This document shows positions 49,641 through 62,880 of a DNA stretch of 64,000 nt, in pieces; position 1 is the stretch's first letter; each line of letters begins with the position of its first letter. This DNA is from Chrysogorgia sp. JL179-B06 (lineage: Eukaryota; Cnidaria; Anthozoa; Scleralcyonacea; Chrysogorgiidae), in assembly GCA_035772405.1 (NCBI GenBank), contig JAYKKM010000043.1:3082501-3146500 (forward strand), written 5' to 3'. The translations under genes and the position numbers were made by a program. The notes under the pieces were generated by a model. That model saw only the letters and a list, made by a program, of their open reading frames with translations. It did not search any database and was not told where the DNA came from.

Positions 49641-51593
49641 GAAGTAATGTTGTTTCATCAAAGGCTTTCGATCAAGTGTTCTGCGCGTAGACTTGAGACG
49701 TTTGTATACTTCTTCACGATTGATTGGCAGTTGTGTCACTTCGTGGCGAAATGGAAGTGGAGCAACCCAGTTGCCGGAGTTATTCTTTACCATGTCTCGT
49801 TCCATAATATCGATGAATCTTCTATCCTCCACGGACAGTCCTGGTCTGTTATCGTTTTCTGTGCGCGCAAATACGTTGTCAGCTAGTCCATCTTTGAACT
49901 TTCCTTGGACGAATGTCTCTCTTCTACTGCTGTTTCCATTGCAGGTGCGAGAATCTGAACTGAAATCTTGTTTGATGTGGAATACATTTGGACAAGGCTC
50001 GAGGATGGAAGGCCTTCCACTATGAAGTACGTGAGTCTTGAAGGACGAGATATCGTTGGGTTTGTGTGCACCGTCTAAACAGGCGTTGCCTAAGATGACC
50101 CATCCAAGGTCAAGCCGTTGTGCCCATGGAGTATTCCCTCTTCCATTACGCGACTCGTGTACCTTGTGAAGTGGTGGTACATCTCTTCCAATCAGTAGAA
50201 GTATCTCAGTTTCAGCTTTGACTTCAGGTATCTTGTCGGCAATCGGGCGGAGATGCGGGTGAGCCATGGCTACGGTTGGCGTGGGGATTTCTTCTTTGCT
50301 GTCTGGAATAGCATTACATTCTAATATGGTGGGGAGGAGGTGGGTCTTACGTCCATCCAACGATTCAATTACGAGGCCTTTTGCTTGCCTTCCTTTCATC
50401 GGTGTTGTTCCAGCACAAGTTTTCAATGTGTAGGTAGACGTCTCTCCATCTAGATTTAACTGTTCGAAAAGCTGAGATTTGGCAAGAGAACAATTGCTTT
50501 GGTCATCGATGACTACGTAGGCTTGTATCTTGGTGTCAGGGTGATTCTTGAGATACACATTGGCCAGACATATCTTCGAACATGATTTTCCACCCTGACT
50601 GTTTCCACATATCTCAGTACAGGCTGATGTAACTTGGTTGGGCTCCTCGCCTTGCTGTTGAACCTCTTCTTTTTTCCCGTGTTGGCGGCGGTTGTAGTTT
50701 CGTTCCTCGTTTTCACCTCGTTCTTCCTTTTCCATCTTCTTTGATTCAAGTGGTATTCCTGCGTGAAGTGCAGCCAAATGTTTCTCGCTCTGGCATTCTG
50801 TGCATTTAACAGTACACTTGCAATCTTTAGCCATGTGAGTGGAGGAGGCAACGCAGCGGAAACATATACGATGCTGTCTCAACAGGTTTTTTCTCTCCTC
50901 AAGAGGTTTGGCTCGAAAGGCACGGCACTTGTTTAGCGGGTGGGGCTTCTGGTGAATGATGCACCAACTGCTCGGACCTGGGCTTCGGTTGTTTTGGTCA
51001 GCAGATGTGCCATCGCTGATCTCAGTCTTGTAGCTCTGCCTCGGTTTTGGCGTCGAGTTTCTCAAACTGGGACTTTCCTTCTCGAAGGTGTCTATAGCTA
51101 GGTTTGGGTCATTTCTCTCGAGCGAGATATCTTGAATAAATTTGGCGAATTCAACAAATGGAGGATAATCAACATGGTGGTCTCTCTTGTAGCGGAAGGC
51201 TTGTCTCTGCCATCTGGATTGAATGTCTCCAGGAAGTTTAGTGAGGATCGGTTTCAAGTAGATAGGTTCATCGAGAATTATAAGACCTTGCAGACTTCCA
51301 TCTTTCTTGGCACACTCTAGCTCCAACAGCAGATCTCCTAGTTCCTGTAATTTTTTATTATCTTTGTAGCCAATTTTTGGAAAGTCTGTCAGCTTGTTTA
51401 GATGTACTTTCGTAAGGACAGCATTAGAACCATATCGTTCCCCCAATTTCTTCCAAACCTCGGCCACTCCTTCGGCTGCATTTGTGATGTAGGCATTGCG
51501 CAGTCGTTGAACGAGCTTCTTTGAATTTTTGGTGGTGTATTCAATTATGAGGGAGAGTTCTTCACTGGGTGTGATGCTGACATTCCTTGTCAT
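49617..51593 (-). CDS. BEL gag (DUF1759)-zinc knuckles-protease region
   Basis: 658-codon open piece. The N-terminal part has VAEVWKKLGERYGSNAVLTK and PGDIQSRWQ, matching the BEL gag core. Cysteine knuckles CFRCVASSTHMAKDC and CTECQSEKH follow. The protease has VVIDDQSNCSLAKSQL with its active-site Asp and LIGRDVPPLH. The frame ends where an A-run (about 49626) is one base too long for continuity with the RT. Confidence 0.85.
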   Translation of the reverse strand: MTRNVSITPSEELSLIIEYTTKNSKKLVQRLRNAYITNAAEGVAEVWKKLGERYGSNAVLTKVHLNKLTDFPKIGYKDNKKLQELGDLLLELECAKKDGSLQGLIILDEPIYLKPILTKLPGDIQSRWQRQAFRYKRDHHVDYPPFVEFAKFIQDISLERNDPNLAIDTFEKESPSLRNSTPKPRQSYKTEISDGTSADQNNRSPGPSSWCIIHQKPHPLNKCRAFRAKPLEERKNLLRQHRICFRCVASSTHMAKDCKCTVKCTECQSEKHLAALHAGIPLESKKMEKEERGENEERNYNRRQHGKKEEVQQQGEEPNQVTSACTEICGNSQGGKSCSKICLANVYLKNHPDTKIQAYVVIDDQSNCSLAKSQLFEQLNLDGETSTYTLKTCAGTTPMKGRQAKGLVIESLDGRKTHLLPTILECNAIPDSKEEIPTPTVAMAHPHLRPIADKIPEVKAETEILLLIGRDVPPLHKVHESRNGRGNTPWAQRLDLGWVILGNACLDGAHKPNDISSFKTHVLHSGRPSILEPCPNVFHIKQDFSSDSRTCNGNSSRRETFVQGKFKDGLADNVFARTENDNRPGLSVEDRRFIDIMERDMVKNNSGNWVAPLPFRHEVTQLPINREEVYKRLKSTRRTLDRKPLMKQHYFDFMQKDS

Positions 51594-51636
51594 ATTCTTA
51601 AAGGATTCTTTCCAGGTGTGGTAATTCTCTGGGCTG

Positions 51637-52866
51637 TCATCGAATTTTTTCTATTTTGTTTGCTATGAGCTCTCGCCGAGCCATAAACTCAATGTAAGAA
51701 TTCATAACTGGGTTTGGGTTAGGAGGTGAGTTCATCTGGTTTGGTGGACTGAACGCATTCGCTGTGGCGTCTAACGGTCGAGGAGTTGGAATCTGGTGAC
51801 TCTGGGGGTGGTCCTGTTGGGTTGTTTGGTTAGGTTGGTTGACCACACCAAGAGGCTGGTCTTGATGGTTAGCAGATGGATCAATACACTGGTTTTGGAT
51901 GTAGTGTTGTACTCTCTGGCTAGCGTTTTCTTCAGGTAAGTCTAGTCGGTGAGCCTCTTCACTGCCTCTGAAGCCTAGTTCATCGTCTATGGCATTCGCT
52001 TTGGCAACAGCAATTGCTGCTTCTTCTTCGAGACGTAAACCTTCCATTCTTGCTTGCTCATTCATTTTTCTTCGAGTTAGCGCTAATTCTTCTTGTTGTA
52101 TTAACAGCGCGGATTGGGATTCTAGAAAGGATCGCTTTTTCTGCATTTCAGCTTTTTTCATTGCTGCAGCAGCCTCAGCTCTGGCTTGCGCTCGTACGGC
52201 GGCAGACGATAACGAGGACGCGCGCGAACCGCGAGATCGCCACGAACCGCGAGATCGCCACGAACCCATTTCTAGCAAAAGTTCCTTCTTACGTTCACCC
52301 CCCTGCGCTAGGGTCGTTTGTACAAATTGTTCATGATTGTTCATAATTTCTTCCCATGTCTCACGCTCTTGTTGACATTGAGGAGTACTAATATATGCAA
52401 GAAAATCCACAAATGACAACCACACAACTTGATAATCGTGAAAATTTGAACGTACCTTCGCTGACCCTGAACGGAGTTCTTCGAGAGAGTCTGGCGACTG
52501 TTGAAGCTTCGATATGGCGTTGAATACTTTCTCCCATAGTTTCTCCAGTTTAATTCTGTCAGACTGTATTCGATTCTCGATAGATTTAGCAGAAGGCTTA
52601 GCGTTCCTTTTGGGTCTAGTTGATAGTTCTTTATCCGTTGTAAGACTCTCAATCTCGTCTCTTTCCCGGTTTAACTCTTCGACCGATCTTGATGTCTGAG
52701 TAATGTCTTGTCCCCGTACGTTGACATTGCCAGTGTTCTCGCATGGTCGAGCAGTATTTACTTCTTCCCCTAACTTGGGTCCGTCGGGACGAGGTTCATC
52801 TTGCGTTTCTTTGTTAATTTCAGCTTCCGTTACGGGTAGATCATCATTTATAGCGATACCATCCAT
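51637..52866 (-). CDS. BEL gag N-terminal region
   Basis: 409 codons from ATG 52866, 80 bp inside the 5' LTR. It has an acidic N-terminus, a charged coiled-coil block (ARAEAAAAMKKAEMQKKRSF, LALTRRKMNEQARMEGLRLE) and a Pro/Gln/Asn-rich tail. It stops at 51637 because the A-run at about 51646-51651 has six A. With five, the frame would flow into the next ORF, as in single-ORF BEL elements. Confidence 0.8.
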   Translation of the reverse strand: MDGIAINDDLPVTEAEINKETQDEPRPDGPKLGEEVNTARPCENTGNVNVRGQDITQTSRSVEELNRERDEIESLTTDKELSTRPKRNAKPSAKSIENRIQSDRIKLEKLWEKVFNAISKLQQSPDSLEELRSGSAKVRSNFHDYQVVWLSFVDFLAYISTPQCQQERETWEEIMNNHEQFVQTTLAQGGERKKELLLEMGSWRSRGSWRSRGSRASSLSSAAVRAQARAEAAAAMKKAEMQKKRSFLESQSALLIQQEELALTRRKMNEQARMEGLRLEEEAAIAVAKANAIDDELGFRGSEEAHRLDLPEENASQRVQHYIQNQCIDPSANHQDQPLGVVNQPNQTTQQDHPQSHQIPTPRPLDATANAFSPPNQMNSPPNPNPVMNSYIEFMARRELIANKIEKIR

Positions 52867-52946
52867 ACTACAAGTACGAGATCTTCTTCGATAACGTCAA
52901 CACGATTGCTGGCCGTATTTTACGCGAAAAGCGTACCTCTTTTTAC

Positions 52947-53217
52947 TGTTCTAATCCTTCAGGCCACTGGGGCCCTTCTCCAGCAGTAACGAATATAAAC
53001 ACAAAAGGTTTTATAACTATTTATTGACTCTTGGTTGATTCGTAAAAAGAGGTGCTGACTTCGGCCTAGCACACTAAACAACAGAATGAAATTGACAAGA
53101 TAAAAGCCCCCCTGGCTTGATTGGAGAACCAATGAAATCCGCCAGATTGAGGAAATGGCGGGAACAAAACAAAGGCTAATTTTAGACCTAAACTAACAAG
53201 GCCGCGAGGTCAGAACA
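52947..53217 (-). repeat. BEL 5' LTR
   Basis: 271 bp, identical to 46149-46419 except an A for G at the seventh base by eye. Confidence 0.92.
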
Positions 53218-55830
<2,613 letters not shown>

Positions 55831-56176
55831 TTCCGTGATGCATTGCCATAGCTGGAATTCCCTTCTTATATTCCTAAAAGAAGGGAATTCGTGGCCTATC
55901 GTACCATTTTAAGCTTGAGGCGACGTCCGCTTCGCAATCTGAAGTAGACTGGGTACGAGACCGACAAGGCTCGCACTACGTGACATGTGTCCATGAAACA
56001 TTAATAAAGAAACGTATACGTGATAGGCATATTGTTTTTGTATAAAAATGCATCTAACCGCACCGCATGGATTCCTTGATTGTCCTAATCGAGTGAAGAT
56101 TATTTTTCCATTTAAAAACTTATTGCGTTTGTCACCGGATATATATATATATATATATATATGGCCTGAACGCGCT
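55831..56176. repeat. Small hairpin and short (TA)n tract
   Basis: GGAATTCCCTTCTTATATTC and AAAAGAAGGGAATTCGTGG (55852-55893) form a 14-bp hairpin. A short (TA)n lies at 56140-56162. The 96-codon open frame here is not supported. Confidence 0.5.
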
Positions 56177-56676
56177 GTGAACGCGTGTGTGGCGAACACA
56201 AAGATAAATTATTAAAACACTGTGGTTATGACCAGTGTTGCTTTAAGGTTTTCTTTGGGAAAACTCTAACATCTGCAAGTCTTTTGGGTCATCAAAGACA
56301 GTTGTCATTCTAGAGTAAGTTTGAACAAAGTACAAAGCCAGATAATTCCAATCGAATATCAATGCAACTTTCCGAACGCTTTGTCTGCATACTGAATGGC
56401 TTCTGGCTGTGAAATCACCGCGGGATACCTGAATTACTAAAATGAACTCTTGATTTTCAATTAAAATACAATGTTCATGTATGCCCGGTGTCATCATAGC
56501 AATTAAGAATGTCTTGTGAAATAAAATAGAAAGTGCAACCGATACAATCGGAACAGAGTCTGACTCTTTTCCCTGCACAAGAAATACGTGCGGCAACATA
56601 ACTTTAAAATTAATCTTAAGCAAATGTATCCATTATTTTGGGCCTTATATGAAGTATTGAAGAGAGATCTACCTAC

Positions 56677-57573
56677 CAGATACGACTCTTTCTCTTCAAT
56701 GATGTGAATGACGTACGCTCCAAGAAATATGTTCAGAAAGTATGTAGTCACGATCACCTTGAAGGGCATTTTCTTGAGAAAAGTTTTGAACAAGAACATG
56801 TTGCTTAGCTCCGTTTGGGTGACAGACGCCAGGAATAAACAAGTCTTGTTTTTGGTGAACTGGTTGTGTTCCTTCATGTAACGGGCTACAGCATACAGTC
56901 TCAACAATACAAATAACTGAAGTTTATAGGAAATATCGAAGTAACGGTCCACAAGGGGAGGTATATGCAGCAGACACAATAAGCTCTCCAACACAAAGTA
57001 AGAAAGCAAGTTGGAGTTGAAAACGGTCGCCGAGTCGGGTAATAGGTTTCTTGCGATATCGAACTTGCAAATACTCGTGTATGTTAGGTAAACATTACTG
57101 CACATCAATAACGTCAAAATCGAGATAATGCTCTTGGTTGCCACTGCTGTAATTTCGCTCGTATTTAGCTCGTCAAATTCGTTGCGTGACAGACGCGTAC
57201 TACCGTGTTCCTCATCTGCTTTGCGCGAGCGATGTGTCACTTCGACATCGATGATCACAAACACGGCGACAACTAAGCCCAGCCAGCAAGCTGCTGTAGA
57301 ACATTTTTTCAAGTGTTCGAGGATGATTTTCTTGACAATTTCCATATCGTGAAATGTCTTGAGCGACAACTCAATTGAGCACAAGCTCTTAGTAGGCATC
57401 AGCTTTACATTATTCACCTTTAGTCTGTTCACGATGCTGAATCGACGAACCCAAGCGATGGGCGAAGTGACGGCTCTCAGAGTTGTCTGCCCTGCTTGCT
57501 GTGCTTGCGGTCTGTTGACGTTGATGGCATCTTTTTCCCCCCTAGCTTCATTACTGGGACGAAGGGTCTTCAT
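56677..57573 (-). CDS. KCNN-like: SK-like channel exon 1: N-terminus and S1-S5
   Basis: ATG 57573, with an in-frame TAA 33 nt upstream, opens 299 codons ending at donor CTG|GTAGGT. After about 90 cytoplasmic residues come hydrophobic segments at about 94-113 (S1), 145-164 (S2), 188-206 (S3), 218-235 (S4) and 270-293 (S5). LLRLYAVARYMKEHNQF aligns with the weakly charged SK S4 (FLRLYLIARVMLLHSK). FLFKTFLKKMPFKVIV fits the S4-S5 linker. CLLHIPPL fits the SK S3 CAIHPIP. Few S4 arginines mean the channel should not be voltage-gated. The frame stays open past the donor into the intron, which is why the raw ORF is longer (to 56503). Confidence 0.85.
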
Positions 57574-57720
57574 TTCACATACGGGATGTACCTTGGAACA
57601 TATTTAAAAAGCCTGTTTTGCGATAAAACCGATCGCATCGGTAATCGAGAGAGCTTTCACCGTACGTGTCTGCGGACCTCCGACGTCTCCCAACGCAAGG
57701 CTTTGAATCGATAATGAGAT
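57574..57720 (-). promoter_or_regulatory. Possible 5' UTR/promoter of the channel gene
   Basis: Directly upstream of the start codon on the minus strand. A TTTTTAAATA word at about 57601-57611 lies only 30-40 bp before ATG, so it would be part of the leader or a weak TATA. No stronger signal is visible. Confidence 0.2.
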
Positions 57721-60440
57721 ATTCAATCTGAAATCGTCAATTTATATATTCCCAAAACCAATGGCAAACATCTTTATCTTCCCACTCATTCACCGATACA
57801 AAACCGATAGATCTTATCAGAATGTATCCCTCCATGTACTTGACGCACTGTGTACAGATACCAGTTATTGGTTTTTGAAAAAAAAATCAATAGTTCTCAC
57901 GTAATTCGCCGCTTATCGACTTCAGCTATGGCGGTGCAGAGTAACTTTAGTTTTTTTTGTTTTGCAATTAAGAAAATCGCAGCCCGCAAGATTTACGGCT
58001 CGTTGTCCAGCGTTATAGCCGTAACCTTATCTGGTATTTCAAGATAATTATGACTGGACAAACTGAAACAAATCGGATTTCGAGGGTAATTACCTTCACA
58101 ACATCCCGGTTGCTTGATGCAGCATGCATGTCGCGCTAAAGAAGTGTGATCTCAGTCAGATCGGACAATGCCAATGGGTGATTTGCGACAGCCGTTAAAA
58201 ACTTCATGTTAGCCTTATGCATGGTTCCCATATAGAGGTACTATTTAAGGTCTTTGCCAATTGAACTTTGTTTGTATTTCTTCGTTGAAAGGGAAATGCA
58301 CTGAGAAAGACAGTTGTCAATTTATTGCCTTACTTATCTCATATAACACTTAAGTCAAACAAATTAATATAATTTTGACGTATTTGTTGACACAGCCGTT
58401 GAAGCCTAAATACAGATTTGTATTAATGTGCACGTAATAATGTTGATGTTGGGAAATCCTAATTTATCGCTCAAAAGATTATTGAGCAAAGCTCTGAAAA
58501 TATACATTGTATGTGGTTCGTTCAGTGGTCAGTGAGTTCTAGCTAATTAACGTGCTGACGCGTGCAAATGCGGGTTGGCCTTCTTAGCTATTCTGCTAAC
58601 GACGCGATAAACCTTTTCTATCGCAGATACAAGAGGTTTGTTTATATGTGCTAGTAATTCAGTCGCGCCAGAATCTAGTCGCATCGGCTTTTGACGACGA
58701 AAGCCGTTCTATAGGTGAGATTTCGCCGGCCATTATGCTCACAGTGAAATATATAATTTTTATCGAAACATGTGAAGATCTCATTTTCTCTTAATAGGAG
58801 AAAACCTAGTATTTCATCAATATCTATATGATAAATAATATTCTGTTATTATAGAGAAATTTGATTCAAACGTTGATTATCCAAGTAAGCCAAATTCGTG
58901 ACGAATTTTTAAATCGCCAAGCCATCGGGACTATATTTAGCTTTAAGTTGTATTTAGTTTTAGTTTATTGGCTAACTTTAATAAATAGTAAATAAATAAA
59001 ATGTTTATAAATAATATAGAATTTGGAGTTATAAGCACTCGAAGCTAATAATATATATGTAATGAGTCAAATTAATGTTGGGTAATAATAAATATAAAAA
59101 ATAATAAAAACTTTATTTCAGTGTCAATGAAGTATGCAATCGGTCATGCACGAATTGCTGGTTCGTTTTATATTAACTTAATTTGACATTCCCTGCATGC
59201 GAGTCCGGCTCAGAAGCGATATGTCATTTCTCCATAGGAAGCGGTGAAATCGATGTCACAACAGGCCACTATAGCTGAAATTAGTTCACTCTGCATCATA
59301 AAATTAGCATAAATATTCATCATAAAGTGGGCGGCAAGCATGAAAACGAGCTAGGGTATGTGCATTTGGACAATCGTTGAAACCTTCGAAGCTTCTCGCC
59401 TCTCGGTGGTCCGTCTATAAGGACGTAAAAAGTGACCTATATAGACTTATCTACGGACGCCGGTTAAACGTTCGCCTTCTCGAATAAGGGCGTAAAACTG
59501 TTGATCCATGGCCGATATAAAGGACGTTAAATCGTAGGCCCCCCCCCTCCAATTAGTCGAGTTTGGCAAGCCTCGCGATATGGGTTCTCTCATTGTAGCG
59601 AAGCTTCCCTTGGGTTGCTGAGGGTGAACCGAGATCAACGCATGGCAATATATGATATCGTTTTTTACCATTAAACAGGATGTTCTCCATTCTGAGTTTG
59701 GCCTCTATAGTTCCCTATCTTCCTCTCCTGCTGATGTGTATATGCGGTGTGTAGTTATTAACTTCGGTAGTGTCAAATGCGCAAAGTCTATGATCATAGT
59801 TCGATACGTAACATCATGCATAACACTGCGACAATTATCAATACATGCATGACCCCTTGTTTTGTACAACAGGTTGGGGAATCAACAATAGGTTGAGGAA
59901 CAAACATCCTCAAAGGAACGTTTAGTCATAACAACGCCTAAAAGGTTTCCGTTATATAAAGCAGTATCATCTTTTAGATTGTGATGTTTTATATACCTTT
60001 TTTGATGTGCTAGTCCGCGGTTGCGTGCAAGTAAACATTTCTGAATGAATTATGACTCAAACTACAAATTACAACTCGACCTTTATGTCGCTGCGGTAAA
60101 CCAAGGTGTATTAATATGTTCAATTTAGGTATGATTTTGTTTTTCCTGTAATATGTTCTCCATATTCATAATGAAGCGGTTTTGTTTGTGGCACTTCGAA
60201 AAAAGTTCTGCCTCTTATTAATAAGAATTGTCTTGTCAGCTTTTGATTAGTAGCTTTTTTCTAAAAATGGACCATTTCAGTCCAAAATTTCGTTTTTTCT
60301 CTTTCAAATCCCAAATGTGTTTTGAAATTTCAGTGTTGTCTCGGTATGTTTTATCTGGTTTTATCGAGAATTAAAAGATAGAGATGACAGACAACTGTTT
60401 ACCTAAGTAGAAATGACAGACTTCACCAAAGTAGAGATAC
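57721..60440. other. Intergenic stretch, nothing recognised
   Basis: Short open frames (65-74 codons) have no recognisable domains. AT-rich throughout. Confidence 0.45.
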
Positions 60441-60888
60441 TAGGTATTATGATACAGCTCTGTCAGTGCAGGGGAGCCATCACAGAGTGTTTGCCAATGG
60501 CTTTACATGTATAGGTGAGTTGGCTCAGTATCAGAGAAGTCTGACCCACCAAATGAGCCATAATACCCTGTTTGCCAACCCAATTATAGCCAACCCGGTC
60601 AGCAAGCCGGCCTGTGCTCATGTAACAACAATTCATCTGGCCAGCCAGCAAACAGGTTCAGTTTGAGAAAGCATTAAATCAGTTAATCTTTTTCTCAGTG
60701 CAGTATAAGACATATTAGTAAATCCAACCATTTGGCTGGCAGTAGCAAGGTGTCATAAGCTAAACAGCTGAAATAAATTGATGTGATTCAAAATCTTTAT
60801 TTCTTCGGGAAGTCAACATTTTGAGCCAGTAAACATATTCATAAATTTAGCACATTTAATGATTTGATTTATTAGTGGCTTTAGTGAG

Positions 60889-61135
60889 CCAACTTGCCTC
60901 GTAGTCAAGGCCAAAAATCAGTTCAAAGGTATGTATATCTGGCTGTACAGACCAAGTAACAATTGCAAATGGTATATGCTTGTGAGTCAGTCTGGAAAGT
61001 GGGCTAGCCTGCCTCATGTAATATCAGGACTAATTACTATCTCGATTAGCAAGCCAGCTTGCCTCCAGCTACAGTATGAAAGCCAAAAATCAGTGTGAAA
61101 GTTGTGTATCTGGCTGTGCAGACCAAATAACGGCT
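60889..61135 (+). repeat. Two diverged copies of a ~170-bp unit
   Basis: GCCAACTTGCCTCG ... CCAAAAATCAGTTCAAAGG ... TATCTGGCTGTACAGACC at 60889-60960 recurs with changes at 61054-61131. Flanking sequence from 60450 has looser echoes (GCCAGCCAGC, TTGGCTGG). Confidence 0.5.
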
Positions 61136-61399
61136 GTAGTGACAATGGAAAGTCACCATGGCTGAACAGGCTGTCATTAGTAAACAAGCAAACAATAACA
61201 AACTACAATGTTAAACAGTAAAAACTCGTTGCTCTGTGGTTATTCGAGCTGATGATATGACTAATTAGTACTTTGACAATTTGTTATGCAGTTATGTTCC
61301 TTCATACGATTAGAAGCTATTTTAAATTCCCAGGACTCCAGGAGCATAAAATCTTGTGCTTAACAACAATAGGTTAATTTCTAAAGGTCTCGTTTTTTT

Positions 61400-61808
61400 A
61401 AACATGGACTGATAAAACATGGACTGGACTGGACTGGACTGATAAAACACGGACTGATAAAACATGGACTGATAAAACATGGACTGGTAAAACATGGACT
61501 GATAAAACATGGACTACTAAACTGGACTGATAAAACATGGACTGATAAAACATGGACTGATAAAACATGGACTGGTAAAACATGGAGGGTTAGGATCTTT
61601 GTTGTTTTGGGGTTAGCGATTATTTGTTAATGCATAGACATCATATATGAGATGTCTATACATTAACAAATAATCACTAACCCCAAAACAACAAAGATCC
61701 TAACCCTCCATGTTTTATCAGTCCATGTTTTATCAGTCCATGTTTTTTATCAGTCCATGTTTTATCAGTCCAGTCCAGTCCATGTTTTATCAGTCCATGT
61801 TTTACAAC
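61400..61808. repeat. Foldback locus L4: inverted ACATGGACTGATAAA satellites around the CCTAACCC module
   Basis: The left satellite (61404-61586) repeats ACATGGACTGATAAA. The right satellite (61707-61806) is the same unit inverted (TTTATCAGTCCATGT). Between them GGTTAGGATCTTTGTTGTTT and AAACAACAAAGATCCTAACC flank about 60 bp that is itself a hairpin (TTATTTGTTAATG / CATTAACAAATAA). Open frames made of MFYQS repeats are satellite translations. Confidence 0.88.
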
Positions 61809-62400
61809 ATGCCATGCCTGATGCCGTAGGCCGAGGGTCGTTTATGAGACCGAGGGCAGATATTTTTATACACGGACCGAATAAAACCGTAAATAACAAA
61901 TTATTTTTTTATATTATACAAGATAAAAGACTTGAGTTACTTTGTTCGGTATAAAACTGCATTATTTGGATGAGGAAAGAAAAACAAACCAAAATATATT
62001 TACAATTAGTCCAGTTAATAATGAAGCAACTAATTACGATAACAATTTTTAGTGGTCAGATATCGTAAAAACCCGCCGGCTCAGGTAGACAAGCAAATTG
62101 CAGGAATGTCTAGGATCCCGCCCGCTCATGATTATCAAAAAATAAACACTGTTATTCTCTTGAGATTTCAATTAATAAGTTGAATAATTAATTTGCCGTG
62201 CGTATTATTTAAAACTTTAGCATTCCGTTGATTTTAATGAATGTTATTTCACGCAGTTTTCATGTAAATAAAATATTAGCTCGCGAATAGGAATTTTTAT
62301 GTCTTCCGTCCTGTTACTGTTTAGATAATGATTATTCCAAATGTAATAGCATGATTATCTCTAAGATACGAAAATTCCTTAGATAACAAGGACAAGCAAC
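61809..62400. other. Intergenic stretch, nothing recognised
   Basis: GCCTGATGCCGTAGGCCGAG (61812) is a short hairpin. No gene. Confidence 0.4.
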
Positions 62401-62404
62401 CTCG

Positions 62405-62880
62405 TTCCCAGGGCATTTTGCCTCCACGGTGGAGGTCGGCGAAAATGGCCCTGGGATCGGTTGGTCACAATCATGACACCCAGAATTTCTGAGTGTTTAG
62501 ATATAATTTTTGTGGTCTTTGTTCCATTGCCTTTGTCTATTTTGTTGACCTGAATAATTGAGAAATATTCAATGCTCTTCAGAGTGTTCGTGTCAGCATT
62601 CGTAGGCATAAAAGCAGCTAACAAGCTTAATAATCCACCAAACATCCATGGTTATGTCTCTTACAAAAGGTATGAAGAAGCATATATACAATTTAGCGAA
62701 AGCTATCACTTCTAATTTGCTGTAAAATTTGAAGATAGCATTCAGGTTTAGATGAATAAATTATACTCGGCTGAATTAATTGAGTTTCATGACAAGCCAA
62801 TCGCATTATAGAATGGACCAGCCGATCCCAGGGCCATTTTCGCCGACCTTCCGCCGTGGAGGCAAAATACTCTGGGTAAA
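62405..62880. repeat. MITE with compound palindromic ends
   Basis: TCCCAGGGCATTTTGCCTCC...GGCCCTGGGA (62406-62456) is itself a hairpin. The inverse of the whole block recurs at 62825-62876. The interior of about 370 bp is non-coding by my reading. The 88-codon minus frame overlapping it is not recognisable. Confidence 0.7.

Larger units (their letters stand above)
46149..53217 (-). mobile_element. BEL/Pao LTR retrotransposon, 7.07 kb
   Basis: Two 271-bp direct LTRs (46149-46419 and 52947-53217) begin TGTTCTGA (TGTTCTAA in the right copy) and end TCAGAACA. They flank a minus-strand gag-protease-RT-RNase H-integrase series in the BEL/Pao order. The coding region is broken by several one- or two-base shifts and a small RT deletion. 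The purine-rich GCGAGGAG abuts the 3' LTR. I could not confirm a primer-binding site. Both flanks are TA repeats, so the target duplication cannot be read. Confidence 0.92.

Noticed and set aside
56503..56676. Extension of the channel ORF beyond the exon 1 donor (…GRSLFNTSYKA…)
   Set aside because: It follows a clean GTAGGT donor and has no similarity to a channel pore. The pore is found in frame at 26522.
61322..61800. MFYQS-repeat and VHVLSV-repeat proteins
   Set aside because: Translations of the ACATGGACTGATAAA satellite in three frames.
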